From Salvelinus alpinus (lineage: Eukaryota; Chordata; Actinopteri; Salmoniformes; Salmonidae), in assembly GCF_045679555.1 (NCBI RefSeq), contig NC_092090.1:33410093-33474092 (forward strand): a stretch of DNA of 64,000 nt, given 5' to 3'. Shown piece after piece: positions 10,345 through 22,778 of this stretch; within the stretch, counting starts at the first letter, position 1; each line of letters starts with the position of its first letter. The notes below the pieces were generated by a model. The model was not told the origin of the DNA. It was given only the letters and a program-made list of their open reading frames with translations, and ran no database searches. The translations under genes and the position numbers were made by a program.

Positions 10345-11029
10345 AAGCACTTATGGTGAGTAAATTCACATGTATTAATTCATTTTCACGTGTACATAGA
10401 TAAATGTTTTTATGTGAAATAACTCTTATTTTCACACTGATTTAAACTGAGATGCTAGAGTTGCTGGGGAAATATTTACTCAGAGCGAATTCAATAATCA
10501 TGCACCTTTCAGCTGGCTCTCAGAGGAATGCTCTCTCTCATTGTGAAGAAAAGCAAAATGGCCTTTTGATTTACAACTTCTGGAAATTTAATTTGAACTT
10601 GCTATGCAACAGGACAAATGTCTTAATATAAAAATGTATGAACTGATAAGTATATTGAGTTTAAAAAGGTTGTTTCAGTGTACTAAAACCATTTAAGCTT
10701 AATTGCATGGACATTTTAAGAACCCTGTCCAGTCTTATCTTTAGTGTTGCAGCAGGCTTTTCTTATTTCCTCAGTGCCGTAGTTCTCCAGGCTGTTAGGA
10801 ATTGGAGTGAAGAAATGCAAAAGGAACTTCCTCACAGTTTCTGCATGAATATAAATGCATAGCCTTCAGCATATATTCCTAATGACATTAGTCAGGCTCT
10901 TGTTTTGGAACTACATTTCAGGCAATGTGTTTATGTCGCTGACTTTCTGCGGTGATAAACATGTAATAGTTTAATTTGATGTGAAATACGCACATTCAGT
11001 AGCTTTGCCAATAATTTGTCACCAGTCTG
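10345..11029. other. Unassigned single-copy-looking DNA
   Basis: The stretch is AT-rich, with no long frame, no terminal repeats and no repeat I recognise. It may be remaining unique intergenic sequence. Confidence 0.4.
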
Positions 11030-11671
11030 GTGCCTAGATCAACTTATCTTCTGCAGCAGAGGTAACTCTGGGTCTTTCATTCCTGTGGCGGTCCTCATGA
11101 GAGCCAGCTTCATCATAGCGCTTGATGGTTTTTGCAACTGTACTTGAAGAAACTTTCAAAGTTCTTGAAATGTTCTGTGTTGACTGACCTTCATGTCTTA
11201 AAGTAATGATGGACTGTCATTTCTCTTTGCTTATTTGAGCTGTTCTTGCCATAATATAACATACCATTCAATAATATAGACTTGGTCTTTTACTAAATAA
11301 GGCTAATTTCTGTATACCCCCCTACCCTGTCACAACACAACTGACTCAAATGCAGTAAAAAGGAAAGAAATTCCACAAATTAACTTTCAAGTATGCACAC
11401 CTGTTAATTGAAATGCATTCCAGGTGACTACCTCATGAAGCTGGTTGTGAATGCCAAGAGTGTGCAAAGCAGTCATCAAGGCAAAGGGTGGCTATTTGAA
11501 GAATCTGAAATATAAAATATATTTTGATTTAACACTTTTTTTTCTTACTACATGATTCCATGTGTTATTTCATAGTTTTGATGTCTTTACTATTATTCTA
11601 CAATGTAGAAAATAGTATAAAGAAAAACCCTTGAATAAGTAGGTGTTCTAAAACTTTTGACTGGTGGTGTA
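11030..11671 (-). mobile_element. Truncated Tc1-like relic, same family as 7285-10240
   Basis: From gcagcagaggtaactctggg to the end gacttttg-like terminus (aaaacttttgactggtggtg) it parallels 9775-10240 of the outer element, including the cacaacacaactgact and ttccacaaat words. Only the transposase N-terminal part and the right end remain. Most of the element is missing. Confidence 0.75.
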
Positions 11672-12851
11672 TCTTGGTTACATAATTATTCAACCCTCTG
11701 ACAGTGATAACAGCTGTGAGTCCTTCTGGGTAAGTCTCCAAGAGCTTTGCTCACCTGGATTGTACAATATTTGCACATTATTCTTTAAAAAATTATTCAA
11801 GCTGTGTCAAGATGTTTTCATGTCTTGCCATAGATTTTCAAGACGATTTTAAGTCAACTGTAACTAGGCCACTCGGGAACATTCAATGTTGTCTTGGTAA
11901 GCAACTCCAATGTATATTTGGTCTTGTGTTTTACGTTGTTGTCCTGTTGAATGGGGAATTTGTCACCCAGTGTCTGTTGGAAAGCAGACTGAATCAGGTT
12001 TCCCTCTAGGATTTTGCCTGTGCTTAGCAATATTCCATTTGTTTTTATTTAAAATAAACTCTAGTCCTTGTCGATGCCACCACCATGCTTGAAAATATTA
12101 GGAGTCGTACTCAGTTGTGTTAGATTTTCCCCAAACATAACGCTGTGTATTCAAGACAAAGCGTTCATTCTTTTCTATCTGTCAATTAGGTTAATTTTGT
12201 GGAGTAACTACAATGTTGTGGTTCATCCTCAGTTTTCTCCTATCACAGACATATAAGTTTGTAACTGTTTTAAAGTCACCATTGGCCTCATGGTGAAATC
12301 CCTCTCAGGCAACTGAGTTAGGAAGGACTCCTGTATCTTTGTAGTGACTGGGTGCATTGATACGCCATCCAATGTGTAATCAATCACTTCACCATCCTCA
12401 TCTGCCAATAGGTGCCCTTCTTTGCGAAGCATTGGAAAATCTCCCTGGTCTTTGTGGTTGAATCAATTTTTGAAATTCAATGCTCGACTGAGGGACCTTA
12501 CAGATAATAGTATGGGTGGGGTACAGAGATGAGGTAGTCATAAAAAAATCATGTTAAATACTAAGTCCATGCAACTTTTTATGTGACTTGTTAAGCAAAG
12601 TTTTACTCCTGAACCTATTTAGGCATGCCATAACAAAGGGGTTGAATACTTATTGACTGAAGACATCTCAGCTTTTCATTTTTAATTAATTTGTAAAAAT
12701 GTCTAGAAACATAATTCCACTTTGACATTATGTGGTATTGTGTGTAGGCCAGTGACACTCAATCTCAATTTAATCCGTTTTACATTCCGGCTGTAAAACA
12801 ACAAATAATGTGGAAAAGGCAAGGGGTGTGAATACTTTCTGAAGGCACTGT
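11672..12851 (-). mobile_element. Tc1-like relic of another family
   Basis: The right end, gtgtgaatactttctgaagg followed by cactgta, is a typical salmonid Tc1 terminus. Words such as ctctaggattttgcctgtgc, ggttgaatacttattgactg and gttaattttgtggag-like text in between fit an old element of this type. The left terminus is missing, and no transposase frame of useful length survives. Confidence 0.6.
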
Positions 12852-12859
12852 AATTATTT

Positions 12860-13190
12860 CATAACTTGCCACTGGAGGCAAAGATGAATTGATTTTATTG
12901 CGTGATATGAAGTACGATGGTTTCCAATCTCGTCCTATTTCTGTTATGTAACGTCGTTTTGTTAAATATGATCACTCAATGAGCTGCACACTGATGCGTT
13001 AGGAAGAATTACTGGCTTATACATACATTCCCTCCCCACTCAATGACATTTCTTTAAATTCGTTATTTTTTTAAACAGAAATGTCACCCTGTTATGTGAC
13101 TGGTAATTTTAGGTAAAAACAAATATTTAACCTCATCCAATTATACAATAATAACATTGTAGTTATTTTTGTCACTACCATAAAAGCAGT
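12860..13190. other. Unassigned AT-rich DNA
   Basis: I see no frame, terminal repeat or recognisable repeat family in this stretch. Confidence 0.3.
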
Positions 13191-13760
13191 GGCAGATTTA
13201 GGTATAGGTGACATGGGCAGCCTATACCCATGGTGACATTTGCGCGATTGGTTTTCTATCGCTCATTTGCACATCACGTCAAGGATATCATATCACCGTG
13301 TGGGACTGGGTCAATTAACCTTGTCGGGGCGGGCGCCCTGATTCTAGTTTGTAGGTGGGCTATTGCCTGGGAAGGTCTCCCACTCAGAAGTACGAGATGG
13401 GGCGGGGGTAGGTTGACCTCAGGTCTCCACACTGGAAGCCCGAGGTAGGGGGAGCGGGGGAATCTATCAAATAGCTCACCCCTAACTTTGTACAGTACTA
13501 ATGCAATGAGAAAAATCAGTCACACTACGAAATGCTACCAAATTAACCACAATTCATTCATAATACTGTGAATATATTGTAATGAAACAGCAGGGAGCAG
13601 GTCTCGAACCCTCGACCATCTAGCCCGAAGTCCAGCGCGCTATCGACTGTGCCGCAAAAGCATGCTCGAGCGGCATAGTCGATTTCCGCGAAACCAGGGT
13701 CGTTACAATATAGTTTCACAGACATATTGTTGCATTTTTTTCTGGTTTGTGCGAAATTGT
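13191..13760. repeat. Probable non-autonomous repeat with a tRNA-like segment
   Basis: A GC-rich stretch (cggggcgggcgccctg, gagatggggcgggggtagg) resembles parts of dispersed fish DNA transposons. It is followed by a tRNA-like segment at 13590-13665. Ends were not defined, so both family and limits are uncertain. Confidence 0.35.
13590..13665 (-). repeat. tRNA-Arg-like sequence, degenerate (not a confident gene)
   Basis: Read on the minus strand it has an A-box-like part (cagtcgatagcgcgctgg), the anticodon-region words acttcggg, and a B-box-like ggttcgagacc. This order resembles tRNA-Arg. The anticodon stem does not pair well and no clean acceptor stem was found. A partial echo (gcggcatagtcgat) follows at 13669-13682. 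Confidence 0.35.
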
Positions 13761-14066
13761 TAAGAATAATATTAAACCAGTCTGCACACCACCAATGTGA
13801 ATTGGTTTAGTCTTGACTCTTGGTTGACAGTGTTGGGGGATAGGTAATGTATTGATGCTTGAGTGCCAAATCAACACATTTGTTTCTATTTGTCTTTGTT
13901 ACTTTAAAAAAAATATTTATGAGTCTTATTTTTGTGTTTATATTTGTATAGTTTTAAATGTTATGATTATTTATTTGTGTTGTTCCAAATGTCTGAATAA
14001 AAATTACAGTTAGTGCAGAAAATATGATTCAGAGGTTTTCTTTCTCTCATCCATGCATGATTTATG

Positions 14067-14504
14067 TTAGGCTATAGATTGGCTATAGATTTGCTTTAGC
14101 CTATTAATTGTGACCAACAAAAAATAAATAGGATGGCCAATTATGATGTTTTGTATCACGGGTCGCACTGCACTCTTTTGTAAGCCAATTTTTTTTCTCT
14201 CCATTATATTTTCAGTCTCGGTAGCTGGGTGGGGTTCGAGTCTATCGCCTCTGGTTGCCGCCACTCCATGGTAACGACCCGAGAAACACAAGTGTTTTAC
14301 AAACTCTGTGGGAAACCCAATGGGGAGAACTGCAGTGGGGTCTTTATACACGTTCCGGGGCCGCTTCAACTGGTACTTATACTTTTCAGATTCCGGGGCT
14401 GGTTCGCTTTCTCTCGATGTAATCTGATCCCGTGCAAGTGTCTTGGAAGCATCATCAGCTTTCACAATTCTGAAAGGGAGGTGACTTGAGCGACCGAAGA
14501 ACAT
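14067..14504 (-). CDS. Unassigned open frame of 145 codons, possibly a coding exon
   Basis: The frame begins MFFGRSSHLPFRIVKADD and continues through SEPAPESEKYKYQLKRPRN and PIGFPTEFVKHLCFSGRY. Its composition over the first ~100 codons looks more protein-like than the microsatellite and repeat frames nearby, and no Tc1 or LINE motif is present. I do not recognise a family. The opposite strand shows a splice-acceptor-like ttttcag at 14209-14215 and a donor-like cagcag/gtaag at 14514-14525, so this could instead be a plus-strand (perhaps non-coding) exon. Treat it as a candidate only. Confidence 0.2.
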   Translation of the reverse strand: MFFGRSSHLPFRIVKADDASKTLARDQITSRESEPAPESEKYKYQLKRPRNVYKDPTAVLPIGFPTEFVKHLCFSGRYHGVAATRGDRLEPHPATETENIMERKKIGLQKSAVRPVIQNIIIGHPIYFLLVTINRLKQIYSQSIA

Positions 14505-14529
14505 ACGTTGAATTCAGCAGGTAAGATAG

Positions 14530-15540
14530 TGTGCCCTTCATTTATCTACAAAGAAATGTTTGATTTATCATTACCGGTGTGTCGAAAAGAAAGGTGCTTT
14601 TTGGTCCATTATTCCTAGAGCATCTTTGGAAGACCGCAGACAGCAACCATGGCATAGGCTCATCATCTGCAACTAGCTCATTCACCAATATGGATTTTTA
14701 ACCGCCTGTTCGACACACTTTTAATGCGGGTAAATGTGTCTATCCAATACACGCTCCATTCTCATTTGCTTAAATGCTGGGAATATAAATCTATTCTGAA
14801 CAAATGTATTGTCAAAATTGTATCTGAAAATTATGGTGTTATATAACATTCTGTGGCCACATCTACCTCAGATGTCATAATTGTAGCAGGCTGTGCAATA
14901 AAGTACCCTAGCCATTGATAAATATTGAAAAAAATAATATTTTGTTGACTTGTGTAATTGTAAGGTGATCAATGCCCTCTCTCTCACACACACTCTGTAT
15001 CTCACTCACACACACCAGCTCCATAATCATGAACAAAAAATGGACTGCTAATGAAAACTGTCTACTTTTGATGCTCTTGGGGTTGTTTTCCTTTGTCTGT
15101 TGTGTACCACTCAGTTCCAGAGCTAGCCATACAAGAGGACAGAGCAGACAGCACACTCACTGTAATTATTTTTGGTGTGTTGTTCTATAGAAACTCAAGG
15201 AGACATGTCAGGGTTGGTAAGCTCAGTGGAGTCAACTCGTGTCCGGTCTGTCTGATGCTGCTGCATTTTGATAGAAATGTATTTGAAAGCCTACATAAAA
15301 GCAAGCCCAACTAAATCTGAAATGTGCCTTTAAATTAGACCAAACCATGTTCTGATTACATTTAGATTGTCCTTTAGTCAGGCTTGGTAGGAATTATAAC
15401 TGCTTCAAGACTGTTGAATTGTGAGATGACACACAGATGACAGCTTGATGACAGCATGTTTGGATTTTTTGCCTTAGGGGTTTGATGTCAGTCTTAGCTC
15501 AATACAAATTTTAATGAAGGCCTTGATGTTTTTATTCATA
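14530..15540. other. Unassigned intergenic DNA
   Basis: No frame resembles a known protein, and no terminal repeats or recognised repeat families are seen. Confidence 0.35.
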
Positions 15541-16773
15541 TACACTATATATACAAAAATATGTGGACACCCCTTCAAATGACTGGATTCGTCTATTTCA
15601 GCCACACCTGTTGCTGACAGGTGCATAAAATTGAGCACACAGCCATACAATCTCCATAGACAAACATTGGCAGTAGAATGGCCTTACTGAAAAGCTCAGT
15701 GACTTTCAACGTGGCACTGTCATAGGATGCCACCTTTCCAACAAGTCAGTTCGTCAAATTTCTGACCTGCTAGAGCTGCCCCGGTCAACTGTAAGTGTTG
15801 TTATTGTGAAGTGGAAACGTCTAGGAGCAACAATGGCTCAGTCGAAGTGGTAGGCCACACAAGCTTACAGAACGGAACTGCAGAGTGCTGAAGCGCCTAG
15901 CGTGTAAAAATCTTCTGTCCTCGGTTGCAACACTTATTACCGAGTTCCAAACTGCCTCTGGAAGCAACGTCCGCACAATAACTGTTCGTCGGGAGCTTCA
16001 TGAAATGGGTTTCCGTGGCCGAGCAGCTGCACACAAGCCTAAGATCAACATGTCCAATGCCAAGCGTCGGCTGGAATGGTGTAAAGCTCGCCGCTATTGG
16101 ACTCTGGAGCAGTGGAAACGCATTCTCTGGAGTGATGAATTACGCTTTACCATCTGGCAGTCCGACGGACAAATCTGGGTTTGGCGGATGCCAGGAGAAC
16201 GCTACCTGCCCCAATGCATAGTGCCATCTGTAAAGTTTGGTGGAGAAGGAATAATGGTCTGGGGCTGTTTTTCATGGTTCGGGCTAGGCCTCTTAGTTCC
16301 AGTGCGGGGAAATCTTAACGCTACAACATACAATGACATTCTAGACGATTCTGTGCTTCCAAATTTGTGGCAACAGTTTGGGGAAGGCCCTTTCCTGTTT
16401 CAGAATGACAATGCCCCCATGCACAAAGCGAGGTCCATACAAAAATGGTTTGTCGAGATCAGTGTGGAAGAACTTGACTGGCCTGCACGGAGCCCTGACC
16501 TCAATCCCATCGAACACCTTTGGGATGAATTGGAATGCTGACTACGAGCCAGGCCTAATCGCCCAACATCCGTGCTCAACCACACTAAAGCTCTTGTGGT
16601 TGAATGGAAGCAAGTCCCCGCAGCAATGTTCTGACATCTAGCGGAAAGCCTTCCCAGAAGAATGGAGGCTGTTATAGCAGCAAAGACGGGACCAACTCCA
16701 TACTAATGTCCCATGATTTTGGAATGAGATGTTCGACGAGCAGGTGTCCACATACCTTTGGTCATGTTGTGTA
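15541..16773 (+). mobile_element. Tc1-like transposon, near full length, inactivated
   Basis: The inverted ends are tacactatatatacaaaaat followed by atgtggacacc on the left, and ggtgtccacatacctttgg ending gttgtgta on the right. The 1.23-kb length and plus-strand transposase remnants identify a Tc1-like element of a third family in this window. Confidence 0.88.
15690..16670 (+). pseudogene. Tc1 transposase pseudogene
   Basis: The open part (15885-16541) holds the second DNA-binding segment ([20 protein letters not shown]) and the whole catalytic core: Asp in LWSDELRF, Asp in FQNDNAPMH and Glu in DLNPIEHLW, with 34 residues between the last two. It stops at TGA after LEC, while the same frame continues with further Tc1-like residues (LRARPNRPTSV). 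The stop therefore looks like a CGA-to-TGA change. The N-terminal third upstream of 15885 is out of frame. Confidence 0.85.
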
Positions 16774-16779
16774 TCTTGC

Positions 16780-17100
16780 TTTCAGGATGACTGTAAATTA
16801 GATTACAGTAACATGATGACTGATTTTAAAGATGAATAAATACCAACGTTTTTTGGGTTGTTTTACATAATACCCACTGTGCGCACACTGGTTGAATCAA
16901 CATTGTCTCCACATTTCAATGTAATTACGTTTAACTAACATGGAATAGACATTGAATTGACATCTGTGCCCAGTGGGTAGTCTCATATCATGAGCAAGTT
17001 CATCACCAAATAACATTTGCGTGATAATACTTGCACTTTATTGTGACGTTATATTCACATTTGGAAATTCTACTTAGTAAATGGCCATTCTGTCCGAGAT
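16780..17100. other. Unassigned DNA
   Basis: It contains a short imperfect repeat around the words cccactgtgcgcacactgg and gtgcccagtgggtag, which face each other as a loose inverted repeat (16875-16978). This may be a small MITE. Nothing else is visible. Confidence 0.3.
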
Positions 17101-17114
17101 TAGGTGTCTGATTT

Positions 17115-17310
17115 TAAAAGGGCCCCTGGGGAGCCGGGGGAAGGTGTGTGGCTCTGGAGGCACCTCGGTCCCCAGCAGGTGGGCTCACTCCGTGTCCGAG
17201 ACCAGCTCCACGTTCTGGCTGGCTGGCGCCTGGCGGCCCGCCTTCTCCTGACCCTCTCCCCTCTCCCAGCCGTCAGAGAGGGTGCCCCTCTGCTCGTTCC
17301 TGTTTTATGT
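17115..17310. other. Local GC-rich island of unknown nature
   Basis: About 200 bp of clearly higher GC than the surroundings, with CpGs, lies in otherwise AT-rich DNA. Open frames cross it on both strands but show no known domain. It could be a small regulatory CpG cluster or the remains of a repeat. Confidence 0.3.
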
Positions 17311-17479
17311 GTGCCACAGGAGCTGAAGGACAAACACTGTGTCGCAGCAGCCTGCTGGAATGCTATTCATGCAGGAGAATTCTAAATTGGACTCTTGCGG
17401 ATGAGAGAGAGCCAAGAGAGAGGTTGTACATGGGGATCTGGTTTCCCTACTGCTCAGGCTGAGGTTGATGATTATTACG

Positions 17480-18200
17480 ACTGGGACAAGCGAATCAACT
17501 AAGGCTAGGCTTGATCTCTGTTTTTTCAGATAAATGGCTATTACCATATTTACAGCATTATACTGTACACTTAATCAAGATAAGATAATTAGATCCGGCT
17601 GTGGTCCTGTGAATGACAGAAGCAAGCTATGTCTTCATAGTAGCCTAATTCAAATGTTATGTTTGAACAGAACCGTTTTCACCTCAAAAGCTACTGTCAC
17701 ACATATCTGTTTATGATGTATGATGTGTCCTTTCATTTCTTTGCAAGCCAGTCATGTAGGCTACTGATGTCCAAGGCCAGTCAGTTGCCCCCTGGCGGGT
17801 TGTGTCCAAGATAAGATGTGTTGAAGGTTGGAGAACTCTCTCTACTGCCTCTTGTGGTGTTTCTAGACACGTCTCTCAGCCTGCAGCGCTCCCAAGGAAA
17901 TCAGTTTGAGAGTTGATTAATGTAGGAACTCGTTTGAGAGATGGCAATTACCACCCCAGTTATTGCATGCCTGGAACATTAGTGTATTTTTGTAGCAGTA
18001 CAAATGGAAACCTTTTATCAGTAGCTTTTCTGTTTTCAGATAATTTAAATGTCATATGCTATCTCAAAATAAATAAATAAACTACTGTTCAGGAGTAATT
18101 TGGTTAAAACAGTCTTTGTGATCAGATTTTTAGATAGCAATCCAGGTGAACCATTTTCGTGATTTGTAACCTGGCTCAGAAAGTAGAAAAAAAAGTTTTA
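17480..18200. other. Unassigned intergenic DNA
   Basis: No coding, RNA or repeat signature was recognised in this stretch. Confidence 0.3.
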
Positions 18201-18204
18201 TATT

Positions 18205-19240
18205 TGACACAGACACCTCAATCAAATGTATTTATGAAGCCCTTTTTACATCAGCCGATGTCACAGTGCTATACAGAAACCCAGCCTAAAACCCCAAACA
18301 GCAAGCAATGCAGATGTAGAAGCACGGTGGCTAGGAAAACCTCCCTAGAAAGGCAGGAACCTAGGAAGAAACCTAGAGAGGAACCAGGCTCTGAGGGGTG
18401 GCCAGTCCTCTTCTGGTTGTGCCGGGTGGAGATTATAACAGTACATGGCCAAGATGTTCAAACGTTCATAGATGACCAGCAGGGTCAAATAATAATAATC
18501 ACAGTGGTTGTAGAGGGAGCAACAGGTCAGCACCTCAGGAGTAAATGTCAGTTGGCTTTTCATAGACGAGCATTCAGAGTTAGAGAAAACAGGTGTTGTA
18601 GAGAGAGAGTGGAAAACAGCAGGTCCGGGACAAGGTAGCACCTCCGGTGAACAGGTCATTGTTCCATATCCGCAGGCAGAACAGTTGAAACGGGAGCTGC
18701 AGCACGACCCGGCGGACTGGGGACAGCAAGGAGTCATCAGGCCAGGTAGTCATGAGGCATGGTCCCAGGGCTCAGGTCCTCTGGGAGGGGAGAGAGAGAT
18801 AATTAGAGGGAGCATACTTAAATTCACACAGGACAAATACTCCAGATATAACAGACTGACCCTAGCCCCCGACACAACTATTGCAGCATAAATACTGAAG
18901 GCTGAGACAGGAGGGGTCGGGAGACACTGTGGACCCGTCCGACGATACCCCCGGACAGGGCCTACCAGGCAGGATATAAACCCACCCACTTTGCCAAAGC
19001 ACAGTCCCCACACCACTAGAGGGATATCTTCAAACCACCAACTTACTACCCTGAGACAAGGCTGAGTATAGCCCATGAAGTTCTCCCCCACAGCACGAAC
19101 CAGAGGGGGGCGCCAACCCGGACAGGAAGATCACGTCAGTGACTCAACCCACTCAAGTGACGCACCCCTCCTGGGACAGCATGGAAGAGCACCAGTAAGC
19201 CAGTGACTCACCCCCCAGTAATAGACACCTCTGTATGAAT
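18205..19240. repeat. Abundant salmonid interspersed repeat, ~1 kb
   Basis: It begins at aatcaaatgtatttatgaag and includes gtgctatacagaaacccagc, aggaagaaacctagagagga and ccagcagggtcaaataataa. I recall this unit as highly repeated in salmon and trout, probably the 3' part of a retroelement. The frames crossing it have no family resemblance to host proteins. Confidence 0.7.
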
Positions 19241-19244
19241 TGTG

Positions 19245-22200
19245 TATGTGAGCTGACGTTTTAAACCTGTGGTAATGTTCCTTTAGTACAGGATGTTAAC
19301 CCTGCAGGAGAGCTGTCAGCCATGTGCTATCACTGTGTTATGAGAGATGTGGCTGTGAATTTGGGATGAGGAGAGTATAATCAGAGGCTACTCTTTGATC
19401 TCATGGCATTGGGACAGCTTTTTACACTCGAAAACATCCCTGTATGGCCGAATGTATTTCCTTCCTTCAGAATAGCTCAACTGTTTAGGGGAATCCATCA
19501 CATGGCCACTTTGTGTTGTTGCTAGTCCACAGTTTAAAATGTTCTTGAATTTCGTGGGATTGGTGTGGGCTTTCAATTGCTTGTAGTATGTTGTAGTATG
19601 TCATCAGGACGTGTATGTTGGAAAGGGGATTTGCATGTTTTCTAGAAGTCGTTGCATCACAGGGACAAGCTGTGTGATTACAATCTTTCATGTTTTTTTA
19701 CATTTTGCTGGGGAACTCCGTCAACATCGAGCCCACCGTTAGTCATACTATGCTGTGTGATGGCTTCAGAATACTCTGCTCATCTTCCTTTGCTATCTCA
19801 GTGTAATGCTAAAAGTGAACAGAGAAATACAACTTTGGAACATCATTTAAAGAACTCAAAGTTGGATTATTTCCATTTAGTCAGAATAGTTCATTCAAAA
19901 ACTGAAGCTTGTGGCTATATATTTGTCTTTTGAGGCACTGATGTTCATTAATATAAAAGCGAAGTTAAAAACAGCAAGTCATCAGGTGTTTTTTAAATGC
20001 TCTAGTGGTTAGTGAGTGATGATGGCAGCCCCCATTATGCCCTGCTAGGAAGATTAGGTAATTAGCAGGGCCACCTGACCTACCTGCTGTGGAGGGATGG
20101 GAGGGACGCCGGTTACGTATTTTTAGACGCCGCATTTACCCTCCCTTACCCACCAGGTGTTCAGTTAGCACAGTCTAGTCTAATGAATGATGGGGCTCTT
20201 CAAGGGGAAATCATTTCTCGGTCCACATAGAGGTTTGATTGTTCAATCATAGTCATAGCAGGAAGGATGACTTAGTACCAAGTCGTGATACCTGAGACTA
20301 GAGGTCTCCCCCCCAGATCTTTTACTTTGTGTTGAGGACAGAGAGGGCCCAAGGCAGTCAAGGCTGGCTTGGTTAGTGGCATATTGATTCAACACCCTTC
20401 TCGTTGACCATTTGTAACCATCATCCTTCAAAATCCGACGCCTTCTTTAAAGTGTGCTGTTTATCTGCAGGGATGAGAAATGAGGAGCACTCTGATATTC
20501 GGCCTTTTTGAGGGTTTCATAGCTAGGGTGGGAAGCCTTTTGATGTGCGCTGAGCAGTTTCCTGGCAGAGGGAAAACTGAGAGAGCCAGCCCCCCGCCTG
20601 TGAATAACTCCCACATTGTGTGTGACTCATATCTGTCTCTAGTAGAGAGCATGTTCCTCCTCATGCTCCTGCTCCTCTGTCAATAACCGCTTTACACTGC
20701 TTGCCTGCCACAGTTATTTCCCTTCCGTCTGTTGCTGGCGTGACACTGAACGCAATCACACCTACCTACTCTCCCCGACCCGCCCGGCCGAGTGTGAAGT
20801 ATGAACGGAGTGTGCTGCTGGAGGAGTTTTGGTCTGTCTCGTCAGTGACCTCTAGCCCTGGTGGATGACCCAGATGAAATGGTTTTCAGCTATGAGAGAT
20901 GTGGATGTCTGACAGTCTTCATATACCAGGAGGGCATTGGGTCATATAGGCTTTGCTGAGTGTGCTGAATGCATGCTGAGACATTTACTTTAGTTTTAAG
21001 GGCCACTTTTTAAACTTTAGAGCAACGAGGGTATGCCATACAGCTGTCGATAGAGTCACACACTGTGTGGAGTGACACTATAGACGAGCGTCTATGTACG
21101 TAGGCTATGTATTGTACGAATTTGAAACCCTTACTAGATATAATCTTAAAGTTAGAGTTATAGTTCATTATTTCTGAAGTGCATTTCTATTTTTGATGTA
21201 AATGGCGTGTTATACAGGAGAAGGGTGTAGAAATTGTGTAATACAGTAGAAATGATCACTTGTTTTTTGAGAAACTTACCCTAGCCGCCGGGTTAGACTT
21301 CCTCATCGCTCAGTGTGCAAAAAAAACAAACATGAACAAAAACACCCAAATACTGTACGTCCTTTCAGAAACAAGACCCACTGTCAGTATATCGATGTAG
21401 GTCTTTAGATGTTGTACACATGACATTGTTTCCTTCTGAACCTTATCCTCGAGGCTATATTCCACTTTGTGTGACTTGAACTGTTTCCCCTACCCAGCTG
21501 GGTCATTCTCCGTGTAGCCTGCTGCTAGAGTGGACGGGAGAGTTATTGCTTGAGTTGCAACAGAATTTAAAAATAATATATAACATGCGGATAAAGTTCT
21601 GAATGACACAATTTCATGTGTACAACGTCTAAAGACCTGCATCACTATAAAGTGTCTGTTTCTAAAATAACGTTTTTGTTGCGTTTGTTCTTGTTTTTCA
21701 ATGCCCCCACAATGCACAAGGAGCAACGAGGAAGTCTATTGCGGCTGGGGTACGTTTCTCAAAAACAAGTGAAATCGCCAAAAATGTGTTTGTACCCTTC
21801 TATAACATGCCTTTTAGTGAACCACTCATTTAACATGTTAACTACACTACATTATAGGGCTGACACAAGTACCGTATAACCGTCAGTTATGGATGAAGAC
21901 TGGCATGATTTTTGACCGCGTCACAACCCTAGCACATTATATTATTTGCTGGTTTTATCGGCAGGTATATCCGTGTCATGTAGGCGGAACGAATGCTTCT
22001 GTTGAGTTATCCGAGCTTTAAGGAGCCCTGATTCAAATCTGTAGACATTATGTCAATGGCGAGCTGGTGTCTCTCAGAATCAATGAGGTGATATCTGCAT
22101 GTCATTTCCAGATCCCAGGACATTTGCATTTAAATGAACTAAACCCAATTACACAGACTTTCAGAGGCTGAATGGAGCCACCTTTTTGGAAAAAGAAAAA

Positions 22201-22665
22201 TTGGCAACAAAGAAAAACCTTGAAACCCCTAGAGAAAGCCCCATTCACGCCTGTATAAATCATGGGTGGCACTAAAGGAAAGCTTATTAACACCCCAAGA
22301 GGGAGGCAAGGAGAATTCTCCTGTGCCTTCAAAACACCTTCAAATTGAGCAAAGCGTGGAACTAAAAGCATGCAGATCAACAATCCATATTACTCTTTCA
22401 TCTCAGTTCGATTCTTTCTTTTGTAAAGTAACTGGGGGGCTGTAGCCTAGAGGCCTCATTTATCATTAGTAGTGACGGCAGCTTTGTGACAAGTGTGAGA
22501 AAAACTTTAGCTTCCGCATACATTTAGTCTGAAAGTCCCTGTTATCTAAATACTCTTGTTTCTCATAGTAGTTAGCATGTCTGCTTCTATTTGTCCTTGG
22601 GAATTTGTAGGTCTACAGTATGTAGTATGCTAGGCTATTACATTGTATGTAGGTGGGCATAGTGA
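19245..22665. other. Unassigned intergenic DNA
   Basis: Only short frames with no recognised domain occur, and I see no terminal repeats or known repeat families. This is one of the longest stretches of likely unique sequence in the window, so non-coding regulatory elements could be here, but nothing in the sequence alone proves it. Confidence 0.3.
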
Positions 22666-22667
22666 GG

Positions 22668-22668
<1 letters not shown>

Positions 22669-22738
<70 letters not shown>
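22669..22738. repeat. (GT)n microsatellite
   Basis: About 70 bp of nearly perfect GT repeat. Confidence 0.95.
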
Positions 22739-22739
<1 letters not shown>

Positions 22740-22778
22740 CCTTGCCAAACCTATTTCCAGTCGTCCTGTACATTGCTG

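Noticed and set aside
17104..17462. Coding gene in the GC-rich island
   Set aside because: Frames exist on both strands and in two plus frames but none has a recognisable domain; the GC content alone explains the lack of stops.
18159..19091. Frames of 113-159 codons
   Set aside because: They fall in a high-copy salmonid repeat; no resemblance to a host protein.
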